Shown one piece after another: positions 1-8,428 of a DNA stretch of 35,030 bases (the stretch's first letter is position 1; each line of letters opens with the position of its first letter). The notes beneath the pieces were generated by a model. The model made no database searches, was not told the DNA's origin, and saw nothing but the letters and a program-made list of their open reading frames with translations. The translations under genes were made by a program, and so were the position numbers. The DNA comes from an uncultured Clostridium sp. (lineage in GTDB: Bacteria > Bacillota > Clostridia > TANB77 > CAG-508). The stretch lies in assembly GCA_948468505.1 (NCBI GenBank), contig CAOKJE010000015.1, positions 1 through 35,030 on the forward strand, read 5' to 3'.

Positions 1-254
1 TTTGCTTCAACAATAAAAGCATTTTTTCCTTTAACTTGAATAAGATAATCTGGAATTTCTCTTACCCTGGTACTTTTAGTTCCAAATCGAGTAAATGGAT
101 GCTCTAAATGTGGTTCTCTGATAATATGGTTTACTTTATCAGAGGCTGAATATCCAAGTATTTTTAGTAATGGTGTAATTATCTCTTCTCTTACACTACT
201 TTCATTATAATCTTCTGGTAAATTATTAAAATCTATATTTTCAAATATACTCAT
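1..254 (-). CDS. HsdR N-terminal-like nuclease domain protein (3' end outside window)
   Basis: Only the first 84 codons lie in the window. The ATG at 254 begins MSIFENIDFNNLPEDYNESS, followed by a region like the N-terminal domain of type I restriction R subunits (HSDR_N). The visible core is 'REIPDYLIQVKGKNAFIVEAK', where the D of PDYL and the E and K of VEAK fit the D-(E)XK arrangement of PD-(D/E)XK nucleases. The protein could be a full type I R subunit or a short stand-alone nuclease-fold protein; the window does not decide. It lies downstream of a second nuclease-like gene on the same strand, so it belongs to the accessory block. The domain assignment is from motif reading only. Confidence 0.6.
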   Translation of the reverse strand, partial: MSIFENIDFNNLPEDYNESSVREEIITPLLKILGYSASDKVNHIIREPHLEHPFTRFGTKSTRVREIPDYLIQVKGKNAFIVEA

Positions 255-313
255 TTCTATTATTCCTTTATTTTTTTATATCTATTACATATCTAACTCA
301 AAAAAATGCAATA

Positions 314-1144
314 TTAGTAGTTTACTATTTCTTTCTTACACAATTCACCATCTTCGTAATATTCTAAATTTACTTGTTGTTTTTTTATATTTATATCATA
401 AAATATTCCTATTGCATATCTACAAATATATCTAGGTAATTCTTCATAATTTATTTCATTATAATATGAATTTCTAGTCATATATTGTAATCTTTCTCTA
501 TCTTCTTTTCTCTTCTTTCCATTAGTAGATTTTTTCATTTCTATAGCAATTAAATTATCTTGCTGCTTATTTTTTCCTCTGCTATGCACTATAATATCAC
601 ACTTTATTTTTATTATTTTCATTTGATCATCTATTATAGCTTTTATCATATCATCATTTCTATCAAATTCAGCATCAGCATAATATCCATCTATTTTCAT
701 TTCCTTCATAGTGTCCCTTAAATAATTCGCTAGATTTTGGCAAATATTTTCTTCTGAAACATTACGTTTAATATTTTCTTTTTCTTCTTTTAAAAATTTT
801 TCATTGGAATTTTTAAAGATTTCATATGCTATAATCCTATTCTTTTTTACATTTCTGGTATATTTAACAAGTCTTTTTTTTAATTCCTCTCTGTCTCTTC
901 TTAATTGTTCTATTCCCCAATCAGTAATTATATATTTTCCTCTATTAATTCTTTTTACCATTCCTAAATTACATATTCTGCTTATAGCAAATCCAATTGT
1001 AAATTGAAATTTTCTTTCTTCCTCTTTAGTCACTAACAATATCCTTCTTTGTTCATTTACTATATCTTGTCTTGAATATATAATATTATTTTGCATATTA
1101 TTCAATATTTCTATAGATAAATCTTCTACATTTGGTATAGCCAT
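314..1144 (-). CDS. Mrr_N-like winged-helix protein with C-terminal nuclease-like domain
   Basis: A 276-residue protein. Residues 1-95 resemble the winged-helix N-terminal domain of Mrr-type restriction proteins: an 'IPNVEDLSIEIL' start, a basic 'EEERKFQFTIGFAISRICNLG' helix region and 'GKYIITDWGIEQL'. A charged linker follows. Residues about 180-210 contain 'CDIIVHSRG' and, after a gap, 'NLIAIEMKKS', the usual D...ExK pattern of PD-(D/E)XK nuclease folds. The ATG at 1144 has an AAAGGAG ribosome binding site. The gene sits between the HsdR-like gene and an AlbA_2 pseudogene, a setting typical of defence or mobile islands. Target and cofactors are unknown. The two-domain reading is an inference from motifs. 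Confidence 0.55.
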   Translation of the reverse strand: MAIPNVEDLSIEILNNMQNNIIYSRQDIVNEQRRILLVTKEEERKFQFTIGFAISRICNLGMVKRINRGKYIITDWGIEQLRRDREELKKRLVKYTRNVKKNRIIAYEIFKNSNEKFLKEEKENIKRNVSEENICQNLANYLRDTMKEMKIDGYYADAEFDRNDDMIKAIIDDQMKIIKIKCDIIVHSRGKNKQQDNLIAIEMKKSTNGKKRKEDRERLQYMTRNSYYNEINYEELPRYICRYAIGIFYDINIKKQQVNLEYYEDGELCKKEIVNY

Positions 1145-1154
1145 AATTTCTCCT

Positions 1155-1416
1155 TTATTTATTACTTATATATTTTTGATTTCTATTTTTAGGTTGTTCT
1201 GGTATTGTCATTTTTAATTTTTCTTGTTCTAATAATGGTTTTAAATAGTTTCGCTTAAATCTATCTATTCCTTTATATCCACAATATTCTGCTTTCCCAT
1301 TTACCTATTTCGTTTTCATCTTTTAAAATTATTTTTCTTATTTCTTTCATTGAAAATTCTCCTATTGTCTTTTTAAATTCTATAACTTCATTTTCTGAAA
1401 AGTTTATATTTGCCAT
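1155..1416 (-). pseudogene. AlbA_2 / RecG-like winged-helix protein remnant, deleted and frameshifted
   Basis: The ATG at 1416 follows a good AGGAG site and opens with 'NEVIEFKKTIGEF', the start of an AlbA_2 (Schlafen-type) domain. The frame hits a stop at about codon 49. A +1 shift near 'TGGGAAAGC' opens a frame reading 'AEYCGYKGIDRFKRNYL' then 'KPLLEQEKLKMTIPEQP', the typical C-terminal winged helix of AlbA_2 transcriptional regulator-like proteins. Most of the normal 400-500 residue protein between these ends is missing. It is therefore a decayed gene with an internal deletion. The break lacks the CGG codon seen at the recoding sites elsewhere in the window. It may be an old copy of the intact AlbA_2 gene at 2659-4101. 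Confidence 0.6.
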
Positions 1417-1497
1417 AAAATTTTTCTCCTACATAAGTTTTTCTTTGCTCAAATTATAACACAACTTATTTAAAATTTATAGTGTTTTTCTAAATTT

Positions 1498-1692
1498 TTA
1501 CAATTCTAATTCATCTTCTATTTCCTTGTGAGAATTTTGATAAGTATTGGAATTGTTGTAGTCAAATTTTATATTTTCATCATTTTCAGCTAGTTTATAT
1601 GCTAAGCAATCAGCCATAGCTTGTACTATTTGCTCTTCTGTATTAGGATTAATAAATGTAATATTTAAACTCTTTTTCAAAATTCTCACCAA
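1498..1692 (-). CDS. small hypothetical protein, 60-64 aa
   Basis: A short acidic protein with 'LNITFINPNTEEQIVQAM' near the start and a polar, acidic tail (KEIEDELEL). Three starts are possible: TTG 1692, GTG 1689 and TTG 1680. The last gives MKKSLNITF and has a GGTGAG motif just upstream. Short proteins with an 'INPNT/NNKEE' segment are common beside clostridial recombinases and phage-like genes, but I do not recognise a family with a known function. No membrane segment or metal site is visible. Confidence 0.4.
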   Translation of the reverse strand: MVRILKKSLNITFINPNTEEQIVQAMADCLAYKLAENDENIKFDYNNSNTYQNSHKEIEDELEL

Positions 1693-1783
1693 CTTTCTTT
1701 TAATACTATGTTTTATTTAAAACTTTTAGCACATTATATGATGAGATTTTGATAGATTCAATTCCGTTTTATTTCCCTTTTTT

Positions 1784-2506
1784 CTAAATTGTTAAACCGT
1801 ATTTTCCATTCTTTACTTTTTCTAAAACGTTTAATTTTATAAGTTCTTGGAATGTTTTATTAATGTAATATATTGAGATTTCTAATGACTTTGCTATCTC
1901 AGTCTGTGTTTTTAATATAAATTTATCTTCATTTGAAACTTGAAATAAATAGATAATAATTTTACATTGTCTTGAATTAAATTTTTGTAATAATTCTAAA
2001 AATGATTCTTTGTCTATTACTATAAAATCTTTTTTATAATTAGTCTGTTTAAGTTTTTGAAAAGCTGAATAAGAATATTTATGGGCAATCTTGTTCGCTC
2101 CTCTTGGAATCCATTTTAATTTAAAACTACAATCTTTTTTGGCAAGTCTTTTTTTGACTCTATTATAAGATTTTTTTATTGTATTTAATAATTCCTCATT
2201 TCTTTGAAAAATCTTTATATTATTATTTTTCTCTATAAAAAAATCTTTTGCTACAGAACAATCAGTTCTTAACCAAAACTTTTGAGCCGTTTTCTTTTTT
2301 AGTAAACTTCCTTCTATCATATTAATTGCTCTAAAAATAGCAAATATTTCGCATTCGGTTGAACTTTCTAATTGTATATTACATTTTTTAGCAATTGATT
2401 TTATTACTTTTTTCTCTTGCATGATAACAATAGCATACGTTCCTATTTTTGTTTCATCGTCAAAACTTGCATCTGTATATATTTCATATACTTTTTCTTG
2501 TTCCAT
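1784..2506 (-). CDS. RNase H-fold protein with C-terminal winged helix
   Basis: Residues 1-150 follow the RNase H type 1 fold: 'YEIYTDASFDDET' (first Asp), 'SSTECEIFAIFRAI' (Glu), 'WLRTDCSVAKDF' (second Asp) and 'LKWIPRGANKIAHKYS'. The last position normally carries an acid (ADxLA); here it is His, so catalysis may be altered. Residues about 170-240 form a helix-turn-helix with a wing ('TQTEIAKSLEISIYYINKTF' then 'GKYGLTI'), similar to winged helices of plasmid replication proteins. ATG 2506 is preferred over GTG 2515 because GGGAG lies about ten bases before it. The job of the fusion is unknown; RNA-DNA hybrid handling by a mobile element is an inference. Confidence 0.6.
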   Translation of the reverse strand: MEQEKVYEIYTDASFDDETKIGTYAIVIMQEKKVIKSIAKKCNIQLESSTECEIFAIFRAINMIEGSLLKKKTAQKFWLRTDCSVAKDFFIEKNNNIKIFQRNEELLNTIKKSYNRVKKRLAKKDCSFKLKWIPRGANKIAHKYSYSAFQKLKQTNYKKDFIVIDKESFLELLQKFNSRQCKIIIYLFQVSNEDKFILKTQTEIAKSLEISIYYINKTFQELIKLNVLEKVKNGKYGLTI

Positions 2507-2658
2507 TATTATCACACTCCCTATATATGTATTTTATTGCAAACTTTTGTTTTGTTATAATATTTTCTTTTTGTCAATATGTATTTTATAAATTTTTTGA
2601 GTTTTTTGTTGTTGTGTCAATGATGTGAAACAAAAATATATAAAAATTTAATCTTTTA

Positions 2659-4101
2659 CTATTTAATACTAATTTCTCTTTCTATAATTTTATCATTAAA
2701 TTTACTACTGATAGTATATTTTATTTTTTCAATAGGTTCTTTTAGAAAAATTTTGCATGGAAAAAGCAAGTTTTCTTTAGCTTTTATTAATTTTTGTGAA
2801 TGTTTTAAAATAACCATATCTCCTTTTTCTATTAATTCATAATCAAAATAATCATCTATTTCATTCAAATAGTCTTCCTTTAATGATTCATAGGATTCTC
2901 TATAATTTCCTATCATAGTAGGTATAGATGGTGTTGGTATATGAACTTGAGGGTTAACAATACTATTAGGATTATATTTGTTAGCATTATATGATTCTTT
3001 AATTGCATATAATGTTGATATTATATTTCCTTTAAACTTTTCTAAAAATTCATATTGTGGTACCGGAAATTGACCATTTAACACTATTTTATCCTTAGGT
3101 AGTTGTATACTTACATCTACTAATTCATCATGAGAATTTCCTGAATTACTTACAACTAACTCTATAAAATATAAATTGTTTAAATTTCTTTTGTATTCCA
3201 AAACTTGATAATATTCTTTTACATCATCAATAATTTCACTCAATATTTCATATTTTTCTATAGATTTTTTTGTTCCTGTATAGTTACCTTGTCCTAGTAT
3301 TATAGAAAAATATCCAACATCACCTATATCAAAAAAGTCTTTATTTATTTTCATGCTATTCTCTTCTACGAACATATTAACAATTTTTATATCTTCTTCT
3401 TCAAGTTCTATTGCACTTCCTAATGTTGGCAGTTTTATTAATCCATTATATTCATAATGATCAATCAGAATTTTATTTGCTTCTATTATTTTTTCTTTTA
3501 TCTTTTCTTTTTCACTATTATTTTCTAAAGAATACTGAAACTTTTGAAGAATCAATTTTTCATAAATCTCACCATCCTCTAAGCACTTTATAACAATATT
3601 ACTTTCTTTAATTGGATTTTTGCTTTTATAAATTAGGTCTAAATCATATCTTGTTATGGATGCATTTTGTGATCCTTTTCTTATTCTACAAGTTCCTTTC
3701 ACCAAATTATTATAGTCTTTTTTTATTATATAAGGCTTGTCTAATGTAGAATATTTAATTTTGTAAATAAGAAAACTTTTATCATTATATTGAAAATTTA
3801 TTATTTCAAAGTTTATTGCTGGCTCTATATTTTCATTAATAAATTGTTGATATGTAGCACTATCTTTAATTTCTTTTTCATCTATTCCTTTGATTATCCT
3901 TTTAGGTAAATCTCTTGCACCAATTATTATATATCTATCTCCTGGATAATTAGAATTAGCCAAAGACATTATATCAATTAAGAAATCTTGTTTTTTATCA
4001 GCACTTTTGAAATTATACAATTCCAGTTTAAAATCTAAAAAGTCATTCTCGTTTTCATTTTCTATCATATTTATTAATTTATTTTTCTCTTCCTCATCCA
4101 T
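2659..4101 (-). CDS. AlbA_2 (Schlafen-type) domain protein
   Basis: About 480 residues. The N-terminal 160 residues match the AlbA_2 putative DNA-binding/ATPase-like domain: 'NDFLDFKLELYNF', 'DFLIDIMSLANSN', 'DRYIIIGARDLPKRIIKG' and the closing 'KGTCRIRKGSQNASITRYDL'. The remaining 320 residues are not recognised; they are lysine-rich and include a proline-containing stretch near 'NPQVHIPTPSIPTM'. AlbA_2 proteins are frequent in phage-defence islands and beside mobile elements, and the neighbours here fit that. GGAG lies 11 bases before ATG 4101; the upstream GTG would overlap it. A possible small hydrophobic strand region at the end is consistent with a beta-sandwich, but that is not certain. 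Confidence 0.6.
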   Translation of the reverse strand: MDEEEKNKLINMIENENENDFLDFKLELYNFKSADKKQDFLIDIMSLANSNYPGDRYIIIGARDLPKRIIKGIDEKEIKDSATYQQFINENIEPAINFEIINFQYNDKSFLIYKIKYSTLDKPYIIKKDYNNLVKGTCRIRKGSQNASITRYDLDLIYKSKNPIKESNIVIKCLEDGEIYEKLILQKFQYSLENNSEKEKIKEKIIEANKILIDHYEYNGLIKLPTLGSAIELEEEDIKIVNMFVEENSMKINKDFFDIGDVGYFSIILGQGNYTGTKKSIEKYEILSEIIDDVKEYYQVLEYKRNLNNLYFIELVVSNSGNSHDELVDVSIQLPKDKIVLNGQFPVPQYEFLEKFKGNIISTLYAIKESYNANKYNPNSIVNPQVHIPTPSIPTMIGNYRESYESLKEDYLNEIDDYFDYELIEKGDMVILKHSQKLIKAKENLLFPCKIFLKEPIEKIKYTISSKFNDKIIEREISIK

Positions 4102-4128
4102 AAAGTTTTTCACTCCTTATTTATTACT

Positions 4129-4977
4129 TTAATTTTCTAAATATAATCTATTATTATTTGTAATATCCTCTAATTTTTTTATTCTGTTATCTACTGTTAA
4201 TAAAGTCATTTGATGTATTGCTATACTATTTAACTTTACTAATCTATCACTTTGACTTATTCCTTCATTTATATAAACTGAATTTAAATTTTCAAGATTA
4301 ACTAAACATACTAATTCTGCAACATTAGCATAATCTCTGATATTTCCTTCTTTATACGAGTTTTTATCTCTCCATTCTTTAGCAGTCATTCCAAATAATG
4401 CAACATTAATAATATCCGCTTCATTAGCATAAATCATATTTATTTGTTTTTGAGTTACCTCTTTTGGTATTAAATTATTTTTAATTGCATCTGTATGTAT
4501 ATTATAATTTATTTTTGATAAAGTTCTCTTTAAATTCCATCCTAACCCTATTTGCTCTTTTTGTTTTAATCTTTTAAATTCTGTTACTATATATAATTTA
4601 AATTCTGGACTTATCCAACTAGCAAATTCCATTGCAATATCAAAATGTGCATATGTTCCACCATCATACTTTCCAGATTTTGAAGTTATTCCTATTGAAT
4701 TGACAGAATTCATCCATTTTGTTGGAGACATTGTAAATCTATTTCTTCCAGATGCATTTTTAACCGCCTCGAATCCCACACGGTTAAAATTTGGATTATA
4801 TATTTTCTCCCACAATCCTAAATAATCGATTGTATCCTTATTTCTCATCCAGTTTTGAATTACAAATCTTGGCTCATCTTCGTTTACTTTTTTTGCTATA
4901 TCTGTTAAAGATACATAATCTTCTTCATTTATAACTTTTGTATTTATTTCATATTCTAGTACTTGCAATTTATTCAT
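4129..4977 (-). CDS. KilA-N domain protein
   Basis: A 282-residue protein whose first 140 residues show the KilA-N DNA-binding domain typical of phage proteins: 'DYVSLTDIAKKVNEDEP', 'IQNWMRNKDTIDYLGLWE', 'FTMSPTKWMNSVNSIGI', 'GGTYAHFDIAMEFASWISP' and 'KLYIVTEFKRLKQKE'. The C-terminal half (about 150-282) is probably helical and has no motif I can name. It starts with ATG 4977, overlapping the end of the upstream gene by eight bases, so the two are translationally coupled. KilA-N proteins occur in prophages and mobile islands as DNA-binding regulators or antirepressors. It supports a phage origin for this block. Confidence 0.75.
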   Translation of the reverse strand: MNKLQVLEYEINTKVINEEDYVSLTDIAKKVNEDEPRFVIQNWMRNKDTIDYLGLWEKIYNPNFNRVGFEAVKNASGRNRFTMSPTKWMNSVNSIGITSKSGKYDGGTYAHFDIAMEFASWISPEFKLYIVTEFKRLKQKEQIGLGWNLKRTLSKINYNIHTDAIKNNLIPKEVTQKQINMIYANEADIINVALFGMTAKEWRDKNSYKEGNIRDYANVAELVCLVNLENLNSVYINEGISQSDRLVKLNSIAIHQMTLLTVDNRIKKLEDITNNNRLYLEN

Positions 4978-5370
4978 ATATTCCTCCTTTTTTTATATTA
5001 CTTTCCATTGTTATAAAAAGCATTTCTAACATTTGTTCACTTTGTTTTTCTCTTTGTCTTCTATCTTCCTTATATTTTTCTACAGTCCATTTTTTTAATC
5101 TTGAGATAGCTAACTTTTTATTTTCATTTAATATATCCATGACATTTTTTATCATAACTATTTCTTTATATGTAACTTCATTAGAAGATAACCATTGTGT
5201 ATCTAGCATAAATTCATATCTAACTTCTTTTTCTAAGCATATTGGCTTAGCTATATAATAGTTATATTTTCAACCTCTACAAGAAATTCACATGAACTAA
5301 AATTAGTTTTCACTTTATATCCTTCTATGGCTTTTTTGCTAATTTCTTGTTTTAAATCTCTTAAATTCAT
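4970..5370 (-). pseudogene. phage-type hypothetical gene broken by one frameshift
   Basis: A strong AGAGGAGGA site lies before ATG 5370, which opens MNLRDLKQEISKKAIEGYK and reads to a stop at about codon 40 (5251). A one-base change of frame near 5255-5265 (sequence ATAACTATTATATAG) connects to a second open stretch: 'YYIAKPICLEKEVRYEFML', then a helical, charged region ending GGIYE at 4970. The combined product would be about 133 residues. The second stretch has no good ribosome site of its own, so a single broken gene is the better reading. The break is not at a CGG codon and the shift is -1 (or +2), unlike the recoding sites. Function unknown. Confidence 0.5.
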
Positions 5371-5391
5371 ATATATCAGTTCCTCCTCTAG

Positions 5392-5862
5392 TTACTTAAT
5401 AGACATAGGTGTATAATCAATTACATCACAAGAGACACATATATGATTACTTTTATCAAATCTTTCTTCCAATGGCTTATCATGTATATGTCCAAAAACA
5501 TTGATATAATTTCTTTCTACTTCAATTGGTTCATGTGTTAAAACTAAATTTTCTAAGACTAGTTTCTTTTTATATACTTCACTAAAACCAAGTTCTTTCC
5601 ATCCATTTATTCCTCTTTTATAATCATGATTTCCTCTTATTAATATTTTTGTACCATTTAATTCGCCAATTAATCGTTTTAAGTCTTCTGTACTACCAAA
5701 TCCAACATCTCCCAAATGATAGACAACATCTTTTTCAGTAACAACAGAATTCCATTTATTTACTATATATTCATTCATTTCTTTTGAATTTTTGAACGGT
5801 CTATTACAATATTTAATTATATTTTCATGATTAAAATGTGTATCTGCTATAAAATAATTCAT
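5392..5862 (-). CDS. calcineurin-like metallophosphoesterase
   Basis: A compact 156-residue phosphoesterase with the full set of metal-binding motifs in order: 'ADTHFNHENI' (D-x-H, residues 6-8), 'HLGDVG' (about 50), 'RGNHD' (about 76), 'LTHEP' (about 108) and 'GHIHDKP' (about 123). The family binds two metal ions and hydrolyses phosphoesters; short versions of this kind are common in phages and mobile islands. AGGAGGATGTC lies before ATG 5862. It is the promoter-proximal gene of the accessory block, and the next gene downstream begins only 22 bases on. The natural substrate cannot be told from sequence. Confidence 0.85.
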   Translation of the reverse strand: MNYFIADTHFNHENIIKYCNRPFKNSKEMNEYIVNKWNSVVTEKDVVYHLGDVGFGSTEDLKRLIGELNGTKILIRGNHDYKRGINGWKELGFSEVYKKKLVLENLVLTHEPIEVERNYINVFGHIHDKPLEERFDKSNHICVSCDVIDYTPMSIK

Positions 5863-6053
5863 GACATCCTCCTATCATTTTTGTTGTGTATTGCGAACAT
5901 TTGTATTGTATCATGTTTCTTAATAACATTCAATGTTTTTAGCAAAATTTGTAAAATTTTATTGATACTACAAATAAATTATATTATAATAATTTTACAT
6001 TTAGTATTGCACACTTTGGTGTGGAGTTCGTTTCATCTTTTATAAAGATGCTT

Positions 6054-6081
6054 AAAAGCCTCCTATCAAAAGAAGGCTTTT
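6054..6081 (-). terminator. rho-independent terminator after the aldehyde dehydrogenase operon
   Basis: An eight-base stem AAAAGCCT / AGGCTTTT with a 12-base loop lies 22 bases beyond the aldehyde dehydrogenase stop. A second small hairpin (CATCTTT / AAAGATG, 6034-6050) follows directly. The A/T tracts on both sides make it usable in either direction. Confidence 0.7.
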
Positions 6082-6102
6082 ACTTAAACTATAAATAACA
6101 TT

Positions 6103-7470
6103 CTACTTTTCAAATGTAACTACTTTAATGTTGCATAATCCTCTTAACCCCCATTTTCCACGGGTTCTTCCTAAACCTGATTTTTTAACTCCACCAAATG
6201 GATTATAAGGCGCAGAATATGCCAAATTATTGCAAGCTACCATTCCAGTTTTTAATTCTTTACTTATTTTTTCAAAATTTTCTTTATTTGTAGTAAATAC
6301 ATATCCGCCTAAACCATAAATAGTATCATTTGCAAGTTCAATCGCTTCTTCTATTGTTTTAAAGCTAACAATAGGTAATATTGGTCCAAATACTTCCTCT
6401 TTCCATACTTTCATATCTTTTGTAATATTCGTTAGAATTGTCGGCTCAAAATAATTTCCTTTTTCTTCTGGCTGTTTTTCACCACAAATAACATTTGCAC
6501 CTTTATTTATTGCATCATCAAATTGCTCTAACAAAGTATTAATTTGCTTTTCATTCACAAGAGGTCCTATTGTAGTATTTCTATCAAGTGGATCTCCTAT
6601 AATTTGTGTTTCAGCAATGTTTTTAAGTTTGCTAACTACTTCATCAAATACACTTTCATGAACAACTAATCTTTTTAAAGCATGGCACAATTGTCCACTA
6701 TTTGAAAATTTCTTTTTAAATATTCCTTCAATAACATCATCAATATCTGCATCTTCGCATACAATTCCTGGTGCAGACCCTCCTAATTCCATAAGAATTG
6801 GTATCATTTTATTTGCTGCTACTTTATATAGGTATTCTCCTGTTTTTGTATTTCCTGTAAAACAAATCATATCAATGTCTTGCTCTACTAAGAAACTTCC
6901 TATTTCTTTTCCAGCAAATACAAATTGCCATACTCCTTTTGGTAATCTTGAATTATTCAATATTCTTTCTAAAAGTTTATAAAGAAGTGGTAAATTAGGA
7001 TCTGGTTTACTAATCACAACATTACCAACAATTAGATTTTGAAAGGCTATTGCACAACATAATGAAAATGGATAATTAAATGGTGAAATTGCTATAACTA
7101 TACCTTTTGGTTCATAAAAAACTTTTTGTATTTCTTTATCTCTTTCAAATGTTATTTCTGGAGCAATACAATTCTTTGCATTTTCTAAATCCCATTTTAT
7201 ATTTTTTAATGTAGACTTTATTTCATTTTCTGATTGAACAATTGGTTTTCCCATTTCTAAGGATATCAAATTTGCAATTTTATCTGTATTTTCCTCAAAT
7301 TTGTTATATATTTCTTCTAATATTTCAATCCTTTTATCAATATTTAAGTTAGCCCATTCAGTTTGTACAGACTTTGCTGAATTTACTTTTTCTATAACTT
7401 CTTCCTTTGTGGTTTCTTCAATTTCTCCCAATATTTCGTTATTGCTTGGGTTTATAGAAATTATTTTCAT
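6103..7470 (-). CDS. NAD(P)-dependent aldehyde dehydrogenase
   Basis: A full-length 455-residue aldehyde dehydrogenase of the succinate-semialdehyde type. Visible signatures are the cofactor loop 'ICFTGNTKTGEYL', the catalytic Glu in 'MELGGSAPGIV', the catalytic Cys in 'NSGQLCHALKRLVVH', and the late motif 'WKEEVFGPILPIVSF'. The region 'NPFGGVKKSGLGRTRG' closes the active-site fold. It oxidises an aldehyde to the acid; the substrate is not predictable from these motifs. It is the last gene of a three-gene operon, 12 bases after the 2-hydroxyacid dehydrogenase, and has its own terminator. The start at 7470 has a GAGGTG site. Confidence 0.9.
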   Translation of the reverse strand: MKIISINPSNNEILGEIEETTKEEVIEKVNSAKSVQTEWANLNIDKRIEILEEIYNKFEENTDKIANLISLEMGKPIVQSENEIKSTLKNIKWDLENAKNCIAPEITFERDKEIQKVFYEPKGIVIAISPFNYPFSLCCAIAFQNLIVGNVVISKPDPNLPLLYKLLERILNNSRLPKGVWQFVFAGKEIGSFLVEQDIDMICFTGNTKTGEYLYKVAANKMIPILMELGGSAPGIVCEDADIDDVIEGIFKKKFSNSGQLCHALKRLVVHESVFDEVVSKLKNIAETQIIGDPLDRNTTIGPLVNEKQINTLLEQFDDAINKGANVICGEKQPEEKGNYFEPTILTNITKDMKVWKEEVFGPILPIVSFKTIEEAIELANDTIYGLGGYVFTTNKENFEKISKELKTGMVACNNLAYSAPYNPFGGVKKSGLGRTRGKWGLRGLCNIKVVTFEK

Positions 7471-7482
7471 ATTTTTACACCT

Positions 7483-8412
7483 CTAACTTTCTTTCAAATA
7501 TTCTCTTATATTATTTGCTAACTCAACATCCATTCTTTTTATTGCTTCTTTTGTTACTCCTACTATATGTGGAGTTACTATTACATTATTTCTTTTTGAA
7601 TTTAATATCTCTTTATAATCTTCTGCATCAATATCTAATCCTACATTAAAAGTAGCATTTTCATCTGCATATCTTATTAACTCATTCATATCTACTATTT
7701 CTGCTCTTGATGTATTTATAAAAGTAGCTGATGTCTTCATCAATCTAATTTTATCTTTTGTTATTAAGTTTTTATTTTCTTTATTTAGTGGAATATTTAC
7801 TGTTATAATATCTGAAATAGTAAGTAAATTATCTAAGTCTATAAATTCTACACCTTCTTTTAATAAATCTTGATGTTTTTCTGGATTCAATGTATTACAA
7901 TAGATTTTCATATTGACTACTTTCGCTATTTTTATTACTTCTCGTGATATTTTTCCTGCACCTATTATTCCTATTGTACTATTGCTTATATCATTACTTC
8001 TTGCTGATAAATCTTTTTTTGTTCCGCCTTTAATAGAAATTTCATTAGCTTCTACCATCCTCTTTTTTAATCCTAATATTAAAGCAAATATATGCTCTGC
8101 TACTGATATTACATTTGATGTTTGACAATTAATAACTTTAATTAAATCTGATTCAAAGAAACATTTATCTATATGGTCTATTCCTATTGATAAAGTTGCT
8201 ATTATCTTTTTATTGTTTATTTCCTTTAGCATACCTTCTGTTAATTTTTCTCTAACACCTATTATCAATATATCATAGTCATTTAATAATCTTAACAGTT
8301 CTTCTTTATTAGGTCTTTCTTCTGAATTTGATATATCTAATTGTATGCCCTGCTTTGTTAATATTTCACATGCCTTTTTATCTAAATCTTTAAATACACT
8401 ATATGCTTTCAA
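7483..8412 (-). CDS. D-isomer specific 2-hydroxyacid dehydrogenase
   Basis: A 309-residue member of the D-2-hydroxyacid/phosphoglycerate dehydrogenase family. The NAD-binding Rossmann motif is 'TIGIIGAGKISREVIKIAK' (about residues 146-164). The catalytic Arg lies in 'FINTSRAEIVDMNEL' and the catalytic His in 'VTPHIVGVTKEA'. The acidic partner is probably within 'GLDIDAEDYKE', a variant of the usual DVFExEP. It starts with TTG 8412 behind a strong GGAGGAAAG site. It sits 16 bases after the phosphoribosyltransferase and 12 before the aldehyde dehydrogenase. The order suggests successive oxidation steps in one small pathway, which is inference. It is shorter than SerA because it lacks an ACT domain. 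Confidence 0.88.
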   Translation of the reverse strand: MKAYSVFKDLDKKACEILTKQGIQLDISNSEERPNKEELLRLLNDYDILIIGVREKLTEGMLKEINNKKIIATLSIGIDHIDKCFFESDLIKVINCQTSNVISVAEHIFALILGLKKRMVEANEISIKGGTKKDLSARSNDISNSTIGIIGAGKISREVIKIAKVVNMKIYCNTLNPEKHQDLLKEGVEFIDLDNLLTISDIITVNIPLNKENKNLITKDKIRLMKTSATFINTSRAEIVDMNELIRYADENATFNVGLDIDAEDYKEILNSKRNNVIVTPHIVGVTKEAIKRMDVELANNIREYLKES

Positions 8413-8428
8413 TGTTACTTTCCTCCAT

